Source of the DNA: a virus
Length of the DNA stretch: 44,752 bases
Reading direction: 5' to 3' (one strand)
Virus record (IMG/VR): IMGVR_UViG_3300044712_002167
Location: 1-44,752 of that record
Of the stretch, positions 35,849-44,752 are shown one piece after another (the stretch's first letter is position 1; every line of letters begins with the position of its first letter). Position numbers and translations under genes: made by a program. The notes below the pieces were generated by a model. That model was not told the origin of the DNA. It did no database searches and saw only the letters and a list, made by a program, of their open reading frames with translations.

Positions 35849-38800
35849 TGTCCTCGCGTGGATTCACATTCCGCTTCTCCTCTGACGGCTATCAGGAGAT
35901 CAAGAAACAACTGGAATCGATCGGCCCGCTCGGTAAGGCGGCGCTCGACCAGCTCAATCAGGCCTGCCCGGCGCTGCGGGACAACTTCAGGGCCGCCTCC
36001 GAGGCTATGGACGTGACCCGGAAAAAAATGGAGTCCGTGGGAGGAGGGGGGCGGCTGGCCGCCCACGAGATCACCAACCTCTCCTATCAGGTTCAGGATG
36101 CGGCAACCCAGCTCGCCGGCGGGCAGAGCCCGTTCCTGATCCTGGCCCAGCAGGGGCCGCAGGCGGTGAGCGCGGTGGGTGGGGTTGGGCGGGCGCTGGC
36201 GCTGCTGACGTCACCGGCCGGGCTGGCGGTGAGCGCGGTGGCCGCGATCGGGGCCGGTTTTGCGCTCTGGGGCCGCCACGTCGAATCGGTGCGCGCGGTG
36301 GAGGTCGCTCTGCGCACCATGGGGAATTCCCTGGGGGCGACTGGCGACCAAATGGAGGCTATGGCCGTCAGTGCCGCGGATGCGGGCAAGGTCGGCGTCT
36401 CCTCCGCCCGCTCGATGCAGGTGGAGTTTGTTGCGACGGGCAAGATCGGCGCCGCGACCATGAACGGGCTGATCGCGCTCACGCGTGATTACGCTCACGT
36501 CACCGGCCAGGATCTGGCGACGGCGGCCAAGGAATTGGGCGGCCTCATGCGCGACCCTGCCAAAGGGGCTGCCGAGCTGGCAGAGCGGTTCAATCTGTTG
36601 AGTGGCGCCGAACTGTCGCATATCCGCCGCCTGGCCGATATGGGCGATCGTACCCAGGCCCAGACGGCCCTCACCGCGGCGCTGGGCAGCCGGATCAAGG
36701 AGGCCGCCGAGCAAACCGGATTCTGGGGCCGAAACTGGAATGGGCTCAAAAATGCCGCCGACAATGCGTTGGACGCGGTCGGAAAAAAACTCGACGAGGC
36801 AATCAACGGAAAGAGTGTTCCTGATCAGATTGTCAATTTGCGTGAGGCGATCGCGAAGGCCGAGAAGGGGGGGTTCAGTCTATTCGGAGGCTCCGTCTCT
36901 CCTGGCATGAAAGCGCAGATTGAGGATTGGCAGGGCGCAATTGAGGTATTGCAGGAGCTGCGCCGGGAGCAAAGCCGTGGCGGGGCCTATAGTCAGGCCA
37001 CCGCTGAAATGCGCGAGCAAAGCCGGGTGTCCGACGAGATCACCGTCAAATACAGCACTCTGGGTGAGGCGATCAAAAACGCTGAGGCCGAAATCTCCAA
37101 ACTATCCAGGGGGCTCGGTACCGGACTCACCACCGATGCCGCAGCCGGAAGCCTGGCGCTGGAGGGGCTCAAAAATCAACTCGCCGACCTGCGTCAAATC
37201 CCGGCCGGCCAGACCCTGGACGGCTACCGGGCCAAGTTGATCTCCGACGCCGAGCAGCGCGCCGCGACCCTGGTCGGGCCGGCGCGTGAACGCGCCCTGG
37301 CGGTCGAACGCCAGCGGGCCGAATTGTTCGGAACCGCCACCTCTGCCGCTCAGCGCCAACTGGCGACCGAAACCGCCCTGGCCGGTGTCGACGCCAGCCT
37401 GACCCAGGTGCTGGCGCGCCAGAACGCCGAGACCTCGCTCCAGGTTCAGGGGGCGTTGGCGGTTGCCGACGCCTATCGCCAGTCCGCCGCCGCCGGGGTC
37501 GTTGCCGAGGAGCGGACCCGGGCTTTGGCCGACGCGCTCAGCACTGGTGTCAACGTCGAGGAGCGCACGCGGCAACTGGTCACCGAACGGGCCGCCAGTC
37601 AGGCCGCCAGCACGGCCCAGGCGATCCAACAGATGGAGCGGGAAACCGGCTGGCAGCAACAAATCACCGCCGCCACCACGCAGGGTGCCGCCGCCCGCGC
37701 CGAGGCCGAACGGGCGATGCAGAGCCAACGCGACACCAGCGTCCTGGTGACCCTGGCCCAGGCGGCCGAGACCGAGGGTGCCGTTGCCCTAGCCGCCCAA
37801 TTGCGGGCATTGGTTCCGGCCTATGAAGCCGCCAGCCGCAAGGCCTCTGAGGCCAAGGAAGGTGACTGGCTGGCACAGAAGAGGCTCGAACAGACCACCG
37901 CGCTGGAGCTGGCGCGTAAAGAGCAGGGGTTGATTCTGGCGGCCCCCGGCCTGCGCGAGCGCGAACTGGTCAAGCTGCGCGCCCGTCAGGAGCTGCAATC
38001 GCACAACATCAGTCTCGAATCCCAGGCCGCCCAAGACTACCTCGCCGCCATCGATACCTTGACCGTGGTCAACCAGGAACTGGAGCGCCAGAAACAGGCG
38101 TGGGCCGCGGTCACCGACAGCCTGGAGCATGGGTTCGACCGGGTGGGCGACGCCATCGTCCAGGCGTTTGTGCAGGGCGAGGGGCAGGCGGTGGATTTCA
38201 AGGGGGTGGTCAAGGGGATTTTCGCCTCGATCGCCTCCGACCTCGCCAAGCTGGCACTCGCCAATCCGATCAAAAACGCCGTCTTCAATACCGGCGCCCC
38301 GACACTGTCCGACCTGCTGAGCGGGTCCGGACGATCTGCCAGCCAGAATGCGCTGCCGATCACGGTCGGCGGGCAGGCCTACGTTCCGGCTAATAGTGGT
38401 GGTGGATTCAGTATTTCTAATATTCCAAACATTCCTGGGGCGTCAAATTTTTCGAGCGGGATTCTATCCGGGGTTGATCAGTGGGGGTATTCGGCTCTGG
38501 GGATTGGCGAGATGGCGGCTCCCGCGACTGCCAGCGAATTCGGCGCCATGATCGCTGCTAATCCGGTGGGAACATCCTCCCTGCCGATCACCGGCGGACT
38601 CGGGGCCGGTCTGTCCGCCGGATTCGGCGGAGGCTCCCTCGGGGGGCTGGCTGGAGGCCTGATCGGGACCGCCAGCAACAGTAAAGCCCTTGGCGGATTA
38701 TCTGGGGCAGCCCTGGGGGCTGGCGGCGCTTTGGCTATGGGCGCGATGATGGGCGCCCCCGCGGGGCCATTCGGAATCGCTGCCGGCGCGATCATCGGCG

Positions 38801-41379
38801 GCCTCATGGGGATGATGGGCAGCTCAAAAAAGAGCGTCGGCCCCAATTGGGGCGTGTCCACCAACACCGAGGGCGGGCGCTTCGCGATCGGCGGCGCCGG
38901 AGGCGACAATGGCGGCGACGCATCGCAGGGGGTGCAGCAGGTCAATGCCCTGTTTGGGTCGCTCAATACCCTGGTCGATTCGTTCGGGCTCAGGGTCAAC
39001 CAGTGGTGGGGCGGGCTCGACGACGGGCACGGCGGCGGCGAAACCTCGATCGAGGGGCTGTTCCGAAAAATCCTGCGCGACGGCGTGCTGTCCTCGGCCT
39101 CGCCGGACGTTCAGACCGCCCTCGGCAACAGCAAGGCCACCCAGCCCGATCAGCTGGCCGCCGACCTGACGTTCGCCAAGGGGTTCCGCACGCAGCTCGA
39201 TGCGCTCAACCGCAGTCTCGATCCAACCGCCAACCAATTGAAAACAATAACAGAACAAGCCTCTGCGTTCGGCACCCAGGTCAAAACCGCAATCACCGAT
39301 TGGCGACAGACGGCGCTCGACCTCGGCCTCGCCACCGACGAGACCCTGGTTCCGGCCCTGCGCCGTGGGGTCGAAACCCTGTTCGGGTTGGCCGACGCGA
39401 CGCAGGCCGCTCCGCTCAGGGGCATCGAAGTCGCCACCGAAACCGTCAAAGCCCAGTTCGAGGCAGTGCGGCCGGCGCTGGAGGCCCTCGGCTACACTGC
39501 CGCCGAACAGGCCGATCTGCTCAACCGGGCAACACGGCAGGCGGTCGAGGCCTATAACAAATCGGTGTTCCTGGCCGACGCCAAGAGCCGGATTCAGCTC
39601 CAGGCCGATCTCTACGGCGGGGTCCGGGCCAGCGCCGCCGATACCCTGATTGGGGCCGGGTTCGATCTCACCCAGCAGGGCGGCGCCCAGATGCTGGCGA
39701 TCGCCCGCGCGGTGCTGGGCACCGCCGGCACCGAGTTTCTCGACAACCGGTTCCTGCCGGCCGCCTCGGCGCTCGATGACGCGACCGCCGCCCTCGCGGG
39801 CCAGTTCGCAGCCGCAACCACCGACGCCGAACGGCTCCAGGTTGCCCAGGGCCAGCTCTCGCGCCTGATGCAGGACGGATATCTCAGCGCCGACCAATAC
39901 ACCGGCGCCCTCAAGCTGTTGACCGACCAGATGCACAGTGCGGCCGCGGTCTCCGACGCCCAACGCCGCGGCCAGAACACCATTGCCAAAACCCTGGACA
40001 GTGCGTTCCGCGAGAGCGGGATCGACCAGGTCAAAGATTTGGGGATCAACCCGACGTTGTTCCCCAACCTCTCGGCCGGCCTCGCCACCGTGTTCGATGC
40101 GGCCACCGCCGGTACGGTCACCGCCGATCAGATGCGCACCGCCCTGGCCCGGCTCGATACCAACCTCGGCAACGGCCGGCTGACCGTCGAGGCCTACAAC
40201 GGGGCGGTCTCGGCACTGGCCGCCGCGTATCAGACCAGCGCCCAGGCTGCCGAAACCCAGGCCCGCGCGGTGGTCGAGGCTGAAACCGCAATTCTGCGCG
40301 AACGGCTCTCCGCACTGGAGACCGAAAAGCAAAAGGTCGGTCAGGCCAAAGAGGCGTGGTCGCGGTTGGCCGAGAGCTTGGGGGGCTACGCCAAATCCCT
40401 GCTGCTGTCCGAATGGTCGGATCTGGATCCGGGGGGCAAGGTCGCCGCGGCTAAATCCCAATGGCGGGCGACACTGGCTCAGGCCCTGGCTGGAGATCAG
40501 ACCGCGGCGGGTCAGACGCAGGACATCGCCGACGCCTATCTCAGGGCCAGCGAGGAATATTGGGGCTCCGCCAATCCGGCCGCGTTCCAGGAGGTCCAGG
40601 CTGGGGTCGATCGGGTTTCCCGATCCGCTCTCAGCCAACTCGGCGTTGCCGACCGCCAGCTCTCCGAGCTGCAATCGCACACCGGCCTGCTGCAACAACA
40701 GCTCGACCGGCTCAATGCGCAGAAAACGCCGGACGAGCAGGCGAAAGCCACGATCCGGGCGATCCTGGATAGCCCGGCCTTTTCGGTCGGAGTGGATAAT
40801 CTCGGGCGCGATCTCAGTCAGGCGCAGAGCAACCACCCCCTGCTCTCAATGGGCGAATACCAGGCGCTCGGCCGTTTGGCCGGCTATGCGGGCGATTGGG
40901 GGTTGGGCGGCAATAACGCCTGGCGGGCGGCCAACGCTGCGGGGGCCGCGACCCAGGATAAATACATCGCCTGGGCGGAGCTGGCCGCCCGGGGGTTGGC
41001 GTTCGCCAATGGCGGGATTATGACCGCCGGCGGGCCGCTGCCGCTGCACGCCTATGCGGCCGGCGGGGTCGCCGACCACCCTCAGCTCGCCCTGTTCGGC
41101 GAGGGGCGGGTGCCCGAGGCCTACGTGCCGCTGCCTGACGGGCGGACGATTCCGGTCAGTTTCCGCCTGCCCTCCCTCCCGGCCAACGATCGGGGAGCCC
41201 CGGCCTCGGCCGAAGTGGTGCAGGAGCTGCGGCAGCAAAACCGGCTGCTGACCGCCCTGCTGTCGGCCACTGCCAGCGGTGCCCGTCTGGTCGAGGGGGC
41301 GGTGCGGGAGGGGAACCTCGCCCAGGTCGATACCGCCCAGGCTGCCCGCCGGCAGGCCGCGAGCCGCCGTTCCGCCTGA
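35848..41379 (+). CDS. Tail length tape measure protein
   Basis: A 1843-residue protein starting at the ATG overlapping the upstream stop. An N-terminal helical region contains a hydrophobic segment (LALLTSPAGLAVSAVAAIGA, about residues 117-136). Long Gln/Ala/Glu helices follow, then a Gly-rich hydrophobic centre (about 910-990), and the C-terminus has NGGIMTAGGPLPLHAYAAGG and LALFGEGRVPEAYVPLPDGR, typical of phage tape measures. By the usual 0.15 nm per residue the tail would be about 0.27 micrometre long. It sets tail length and probably helps DNA cross the membrane. Confidence 0.95.
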   Translation: MSSRGFTFRFSSDGYQEIKKQLESIGPLGKAALDQLNQACPALRDNFRAASEAMDVTRKKMESVGGGGRLAAHEITNLSYQVQDAATQLAGGQSPFLILAQQGPQAVSAVGGVGRALALLTSPAGLAVSAVAAIGAGFALWGRHVESVRAVEVALRTMGNSLGATGDQMEAMAVSAADAGKVGVSSARSMQVEFVATGKIGAATMNGLIALTRDYAHVTGQDLATAAKELGGLMRDPAKGAAELAERFNLLSGAELSHIRRLADMGDRTQAQTALTAALGSRIKEAAEQTGFWGRNWNGLKNAADNALDAVGKKLDEAINGKSVPDQIVNLREAIAKAEKGGFSLFGGSVSPGMKAQIEDWQGAIEVLQELRREQSRGGAYSQATAEMREQSRVSDEITVKYSTLGEAIKNAEAEISKLSRGLGTGLTTDAAAGSLALEGLKNQLADLRQIPAGQTLDGYRAKLISDAEQRAATLVGPARERALAVERQRAELFGTATSAAQRQLATETALAGVDASLTQVLARQNAETSLQVQGALAVADAYRQSAAAGVVAEERTRALADALSTGVNVEERTRQLVTERAASQAASTAQAIQQMERETGWQQQITAATTQGAAARAEAERAMQSQRDTSVLVTLAQAAETEGAVALAAQLRALVPAYEAASRKASEAKEGDWLAQKRLEQTTALELARKEQGLILAAPGLRERELVKLRARQELQSHNISLESQAAQDYLAAIDTLTVVNQELERQKQAWAAVTDSLEHGFDRVGDAIVQAFVQGEGQAVDFKGVVKGIFASIASDLAKLALANPIKNAVFNTGAPTLSDLLSGSGRSASQNALPITVGGQAYVPANSGGGFSISNIPNIPGASNFSSGILSGVDQWGYSALGIGEMAAPATASEFGAMIAANPVGTSSLPITGGLGAGLSAGFGGGSLGGLAGGLIGTASNSKALGGLSGAALGAGGALAMGAMMGAPAGPFGIAAGAIIGGLMGMMGSSKKSVGPNWGVSTNTEGGRFAIGGAGGDNGGDASQGVQQVNALFGSLNTLVDSFGLRVNQWWGGLDDGHGGGETSIEGLFRKILRDGVLSSASPDVQTALGNSKATQPDQLAADLTFAKGFRTQLDALNRSLDPTANQLKTITEQASAFGTQVKTAITDWRQTALDLGLATDETLVPALRRGVETLFGLADATQAAPLRGIEVATETVKAQFEAVRPALEALGYTAAEQADLLNRATRQAVEAYNKSVFLADAKSRIQLQADLYGGVRASAADTLIGAGFDLTQQGGAQMLAIARAVLGTAGTEFLDNRFLPAASALDDATAALAGQFAAATTDAERLQVAQGQLSRLMQDGYLSADQYTGALKLLTDQMHSAAAVSDAQRRGQNTIAKTLDSAFRESGIDQVKDLGINPTLFPNLSAGLATVFDAATAGTVTADQMRTALARLDTNLGNGRLTVEAYNGAVSALAAAYQTSAQAAETQARAVVEAETAILRERLSALETEKQKVGQAKEAWSRLAESLGGYAKSLLLSEWSDLDPGGKVAAAKSQWRATLAQALAGDQTAAGQTQDIADAYLRASEEYWGSANPAAFQEVQAGVDRVSRSALSQLGVADRQLSELQSHTGLLQQQLDRLNAQKTPDEQAKATIRAILDSPAFSVGVDNLGRDLSQAQSNHPLLSMGEYQALGRLAGYAGDWGLGGNNAWRAANAAGAATQDKYIAWAELAARGLAFANGGIMTAGGPLPLHAYAAGGVADHPQLALFGEGRVPEAYVPLPDGRTIPVSFRLPSLPANDRGAPASAEVVQELRQQNRLLTALLSATASGARLVEGAVREGNLAQVDTAQAARRQAASRRSA

Positions 41380-42941
41380 TGCCGATTTTGGTCAATGTGG
41401 ACGGGCTGACCCCCGAGGGGAACGGGGCGGTGCTGCGCTGGTCGACCGGCGGCGGCTTCCTGTCGGGTCCGACCGACGCCCCGGCAAATACCGTCTGGGA
41501 GCCGCGGATCATCCAGGCCGGCAACTACGAGCGGCACCTGTTCACCCCCGGCGCGACGTTTGGGTCGGCCTCGATCGGCCAGGGCGAGATCGTGATCAAC
41601 GATGCCGACGGCGCGCTCGACGGCCTGCTCGATTGGGCGCTCGACGGCCGCCGGGTCGAAATCCGCCGCGGCCCCCGGCGCGGGCGCTATCCGGAGGATT
41701 TCCCGCTGGTGCAGGTCGGGACGCTGGAGGGGCTGGAGTCCCAGGGACGCAACCGCTGGCTGCTACGGCTGCGCGACCGCCGGGCCGAGATCGCCGACGT
41801 TCTGCTCAACCCGGAGACGTTCGCCGGCACCAACTCCGGCCCAACCGGCCTGGAGGCAACCGAGTCCGCCGGGGGTGGGACCAACAAGCCCCGGCCCTAC
41901 GGCGTGGTGCGCAACGCGACCTTGCCGTGGGCCAATACCAGTCTGGTCGTTGCCCAGGCCGCGGCGGCCGCGCCGCGACCGGTTTCGGTGACCGCGGTCT
42001 ACGACCGAGGGGTTTCGCCGGTCAGTGGTGCCGGAGCGCCCTATTCCAGCCTCTCCGATCTGACCCAGACCTCAGCGCCGGCACCGGGAACCTGGCGGGT
42101 CTACCCCGGATCCGCTACCGAGGGCACCTACGTTCGCGACTACACCACCCCCGGCGGCGAGTTGACCGCGGATCTGATCGAGGGGGCCTCCGCCGCCGAT
42201 CGCTACGCGGCCCGGCTGGCGGCGCGCATCCTCAGTGAGGCCGGGGTCGCGACGGCGGATATTCTCGGGGCGGCGGAGCTGGACGCGGTCACTCCGTGGA
42301 GTGCTGGCTGGTGGACCGGCACCAGCCCGGCCCGGGCCGGCGACGCATTGGACCGTCTGACCGCCTCGATTCATGGCGCGTGGCTGCCGGATCGGCAGGG
42401 GCGGTTTCAAATCGTCCGCCTCGCCGCCCCGGCCCCGCCGGCCGCTCTGATTATCGAGCCCTGGATGATCCTCAAGGGCGACGGAGCGCTGTCCCGCACG
42501 GTTAATGCGTTGGAGGGGTTGCCGGTCTGGCGAGTAACGGTCAGGTACCAGCGCAACTGGACGCCCCAGGACGCCAATACCGTGCTGCCGGCGGCGCTGG
42601 ACCGCAAGGCGTGGGCGGCGCTGGACTATCGGACGATCGTGCTCAGCGACGAGGCGGTCAAACGGCGCCATCCGCTCGCTCGGGAGATCGTCCTCGATAC
42701 GGCGCTCGACGCGCCAGACGACGCCCGCAGCCTCGCCGAATTCCTGCTCCAGACCTATTGCGTGCGCCGCGACCTCTACACCGTCGACCTGCCGAGCGAC
42801 CAGGCTCTCGGCGCGGATCTCGGTGTCAGCGTCGAGCTGCGGGTGCCGCGGTTCGACCTGCGGGCGGGAAAATTGTTCCGGGCTATCGGCCTGGTCGAGG
42901 ACCTGACGCGCAACCGCACCACTCTGACCCTGTGGGGATGA
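41379..42941 (+). CDS. Tail tip / baseplate protein (distal tail-like)
   Basis: A 520-residue protein directly after the tape measure (TGATG overlap). N-terminal residues 1-110 are beta-rich (GNYERHLFTPGATFGSASIG; GEIVINDADGALDGLLDWAL). The middle contains VGTLEGLESQGRNRWLLRLR, and the C-terminal part ends SVELRVPRFDLRAGKLFRAI with a final LVEDLTRNRTTLTLWG. Position is that of distal-tail or hub proteins. I know similar proteins only as uncharacterised tail proteins of alphaproteobacterial phages. Confidence 0.7.
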   Translation: MPILVNVDGLTPEGNGAVLRWSTGGGFLSGPTDAPANTVWEPRIIQAGNYERHLFTPGATFGSASIGQGEIVINDADGALDGLLDWALDGRRVEIRRGPRRGRYPEDFPLVQVGTLEGLESQGRNRWLLRLRDRRAEIADVLLNPETFAGTNSGPTGLEATESAGGGTNKPRPYGVVRNATLPWANTSLVVAQAAAAAPRPVSVTAVYDRGVSPVSGAGAPYSSLSDLTQTSAPAPGTWRVYPGSATEGTYVRDYTTPGGELTADLIEGASAADRYAARLAARILSEAGVATADILGAAELDAVTPWSAGWWTGTSPARAGDALDRLTASIHGAWLPDRQGRFQIVRLAAPAPPAALIIEPWMILKGDGALSRTVNALEGLPVWRVTVRYQRNWTPQDANTVLPAALDRKAWAALDYRTIVLSDEAVKRRHPLAREIVLDTALDAPDDARSLAEFLLQTYCVRRDLYTVDLPSDQALGADLGVSVELRVPRFDLRAGKLFRAIGLVEDLTRNRTTLTLWG

Positions 42942-42942
42942 T

Positions 42943-43344
42943 ATGACCCAATTGGCAGCCCTCCAGATCACCACCGCCACGACGGCGGCGGTGACGTCTC
43001 CGGTCTCCGGTCTCGGCAAACCTCAGGCGGCGAGCATCACCGCCCGGCTCGCCTATGTGGCGTCGGCCGCGACCAGCATCACCGCCCGGGTTCAGACCTC
43101 GATCGACGGTGGCGCCACTTGGTGGGATGTTGCCGCGTTTCAGTTCACCACCGCCAGCGCCTCGTCCTACGTCAATATTTCCGGTCTCAAGGAGGCGAAC
43201 GTCCCGGTGGCGCTCTCCGACGGCACGCTCGCGGCCAACAGCAGCCTCAACGGCCTGCTCGGCGACCGCTACCGGCTCAAATATGACTCGGTCGGCACCT
43301 ACGGCGCCGGCACCACTTTGATCGTCGATATCGAGACCCGGTGA
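42943..43344 (+). CDS. Hypothetical tail protein
   Basis: A 133-residue protein with a jelly-roll-like beta pattern (ASITARLAYVASAATSITAR, VQTSIDGGATWWDVAAFQF, LGDRYRLKYDSVGTYGAGTT, LIVDIETR). This resembles small carbohydrate-binding or collar domains. It starts one base after the previous stop and its stop overlaps GTG 43341. Function inferred only as virion structural. Confidence 0.65.
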   Translation: MTQLAALQITTATTAAVTSPVSGLGKPQAASITARLAYVASAATSITARVQTSIDGGATWWDVAAFQFTTASASSYVNISGLKEANVPVALSDGTLAANSSLNGLLGDRYRLKYDSVGTYGAGTTLIVDIETR

Positions 43345-44246
43345 CCGTCATGGTTCGGCCGAGCAACGCGATTCTGGCCGCCCGCAATTATCTCGACGCC
43401 GATCCGGCCTACGCTCGGGTGGGGTTCGAGGGCGGGCGCTGGCGGACGCCGGACGGGTTGGGGCTCTCGGCCCTGGCTGATCCGTTGCTGGTCCGGGTTG
43501 CGCGCTCCTACGACGTGGCGTTGGACTCGACCCGGTTCTGGGTTGATCTCGGGCGTCTGCGCGACCTCCGCCTGGTGGCGATCCCCCGCATCCTCGCCAG
43601 CCGCGGGGCCAGGCTCCGGGCACGGGTGTTCGAGGCCATGAACGAGTCCGGGGCGGCGCTCGGCGACAGCGGGTGGTCAGACCTCTATCCGGCGGTTTAC
43701 CCCTGGGGCTCGCTGCCGGTCTGGCACCCGTCGTTCGTCGATGGCCGGCTCGATGCGGAGCAGGCCGGGCTGTTCCCGATGCCCTGGTTCCACCTGTTCG
43801 AGGCGGCGGTGTTCGGCCGGTGGCTGTTGATCGAGATCGACGATACCGAGAGTGAGATTGGCTACGTCGATATTCCTCGCCTGTTCGTTTCCCCGGGCTG
43901 GCAACCGAGCCTCAATATCGTCTACGGCGCCGGCATGGCATTGGAGCCGCGGACCGAGGTGGTTGAGAGCTACGGCGGAGCCGAATTTTTTGAGGTTCTT
44001 GACGGTCGGAGAGTATTCACCATCGGCTTCGATTATCTGCCGGAGGATGAAGCGGTTTCTGTGGTTGGTGATATGCAGCGGTTGCTTGGAATTCATGGGC
44101 AGCTTTTCTTCATTTATAACCCGCTCGACGCCATCCATCGCCACCGCCGCTCGATGCTATGTCGCATGCGCAGGCTCTCTCCGATTGAGGCGGCGAGCTA
44201 CGGTCGATCTCGAACCACCGTTGAACTCGCAGAAGTCATCGCGTGA
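43341..44246 (+). CDS. Hypothetical tail-tip protein
   Basis: A 301-residue protein starting with GTG 43341 (overlap GTGA) or ATG 43350. It contains a beta-rich N-terminal part (VARSYDVALDSTRFWVDLGR), aromatic segments (VYPWGSLPVWHPSFVDGRLD; FPMPWFHLFEAAVFGRWLLI) and IGYVDIPRLFVSPGWQPSLN. The pattern is known to me from uncharacterised tail proteins next to fibres. The last 80 codons are more AT-rich than the rest. Confidence 0.65.
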   Translation: MTVMVRPSNAILAARNYLDADPAYARVGFEGGRWRTPDGLGLSALADPLLVRVARSYDVALDSTRFWVDLGRLRDLRLVAIPRILASRGARLRARVFEAMNESGAALGDSGWSDLYPAVYPWGSLPVWHPSFVDGRLDAEQAGLFPMPWFHLFEAAVFGRWLLIEIDDTESEIGYVDIPRLFVSPGWQPSLNIVYGAGMALEPRTEVVESYGGAEFFEVLDGRRVFTIGFDYLPEDEAVSVVGDMQRLLGIHGQLFFIYNPLDAIHRHRRSMLCRMRRLSPIEAASYGRSRTTVELAEVIA

Positions 44247-44252
44247 GGTCCC

Positions 44253-44752
44253 ATGAGTAATGACATTGTCCAGGGCGTCGAGATCGATCTCGACGCCATG
44301 AATGAGCCCTATCGCTGGTATAACGACAAACTAACCGTCGGCGGTCGGACCTATCCGAGATTCATCGCCTATTTGGTCGCCTATTGCCTGGAGGTCGCTG
44401 CAAAGGTGGGGGTTGTCGCGGGCGATGCCAGCGCCGCCGCCACCAGCGCCACCAGCGCTGCCGGCTCGGCCAGCGCCGCCGCGACCAGCGCCACCGCCGC
44501 CGCCGGCTCGGCCACCGCGGCCGGCAGCGCCCGCACCGGGGCCGAGGCTGCCCGTGACGCCGCCCAGGCGGCGGCGGGCTCGGCGGCCAGCACCGCGGCG
44601 GCGGCGGTGGCGGCGGCGGTGGCCGGCGACCGCACCGCCGCCGAGACCGCCCGCGACCAGGCGCAGACCGCCGCCGCCCAGGCGCAGGCGGTAACCCAGA
44701 CCTATCGGTTCCCGGCGGTCACCGGCAGCGGTGATGCGGTGGTTCTGGCCAC
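44253..44752 (+). CDS. Tail fibre / tail-tip protein, N-terminal part (continues at 1)
   Basis: Starts at ATG 44253 with GAGG upstream and runs off the window; on the circle it continues to 386. Residues 1-50 (VQGVEIDLDAMNEPYRWYND and on to VAYCLEVAAKVG) should attach to the tail. Residues 55-145 are a run of Ala/Ser/Thr/Gly repeats such as ASAAATSATSAAGSASAAAT, the trimeric shaft repeat common in phage fibres. The whole protein is 252 residues, short for a full side fibre, so it may be a connector for the adhesin downstream. Confidence 0.75.
   Translation, partial: MSNDIVQGVEIDLDAMNEPYRWYNDKLTVGGRTYPRFIAYLVAYCLEVAAKVGVVAGDASAAATSATSAAGSASAAATSATAAAGSATAAGSARTGAEAARDAAQAAAGSAASTAAAAVAAAVAGDRTAAETARDQAQTAAAQAQAVTQTYRFPAVTGSGDAVVLA
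44626..44752. repeat. Exact terminal direct repeat (copy 2 of 2)
   Basis: Identical to positions 1-127; see copy 1. It marks the circle junction inside the fibre gene. Confidence 0.95.

Noticed and set aside
38824-40836. 670-codon open frame on the - strand inside the tape measure gene
   Set aside because: Composition and position show it to be antisense shadow of the tape measure gene.
44420-44640. Simple-sequence repeat or recombination site in the GCC-rich stretch
   Set aside because: The repeats encode the Ala/Ser/Thr shaft of the fibre in frame; no other structure is evident.

Overview
The window is one complete circular genome of a temperate, lambda-like siphovirus (or an excised prophage) of a high-GC alphaproteobacterium. 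The first 127 bases are repeated exactly as the last 127, so the unique circle is 44,625 bp and the cut falls inside a tail-fibre gene. Signs of an alphaproteobacterial host are the GC-rich, strongly GC3-biased genes, a MucR/Ros-type zinc-finger protein, the DUF2303 and DUF1376 replication-region genes, and an attP core carrying the 3' half of a lysine tRNA (anticodon CTT). The host family cannot be fixed from the sequence.

Late region, all on the + strand and crossing the circle junction: terminase small and large subunits (24.4-27.1 kb), gpW, lambda-type portal, S49 protease with a nested scaffold, decoration protein, Mu gpT-type major capsid protein, head-tail connectors, tail tube, a G/GT tail chaperone pair with an A_AAA_AAC slippery site, a 1843-residue tape measure, tail-tip proteins, an Ala-rich fibre (44.25 kb through the junction to 0.39 kb), an AT-richer putative receptor-binding protein (1.1-2.4 kb), a fibre-assembly-like protein, then a lysis cassette (coiled-coil/TM protein, GH19 endolysin, holin).

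Integration and leftward region, - strand, 4.7-11.3 kb: attP, tyrosine integrase and a small HTH excisionase-like protein end a tightly packed operon of about twelve mostly overlapping genes. It includes a C5 cytosine methyltransferase, a PAPS-reductase-like PP-loop protein, a DUF5131 (Gp37/Gp68) protein, a pentapeptide-repeat protein and small unknown proteins. Two + strand accessory genes (11.5-12.9 kb), one with a WYL-like and a TerB-like domain, interrupt the leftward region and lie antisense to an unusually long open frame that begins at 13,481.

Control region, 13.5-17.1 kb: a short CI-like repressor without a peptidase domain, a predicted membrane/coiled-coil protein and an ImmA/IrrE metalloprotease form a - strand immunity operon. 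Opposite the repressor is a Cro-like gene whose ATG coincides with its expected transcription start. The promoter/operator before the Cro-like gene (16,616-16,666) has a near copy in the opposite orientation at 13,568-13,612, with the same 25-bp repeat spacing and the same placement over -35 and -10. I read these as the phage PR and PL.

Early rightward operon, 16.7-24.0 kb: small proteins, DUF2303, a TraR/DksA-like zinc finger, a dATP/dGTP diphosphohydrolase-like protein (DUF5664), a DUF1376 initiator-like gene carrying four 8-bp iterons next to an A-tract (candidate origin), a DnaB-type helicase, and a last gene in the position of lambda Q. That gene is followed by a TTGACA box and a strong intrinsic terminator. 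Between the terminator and terS lies an array of five palindromic sites, a candidate cos/pac or late-control region.
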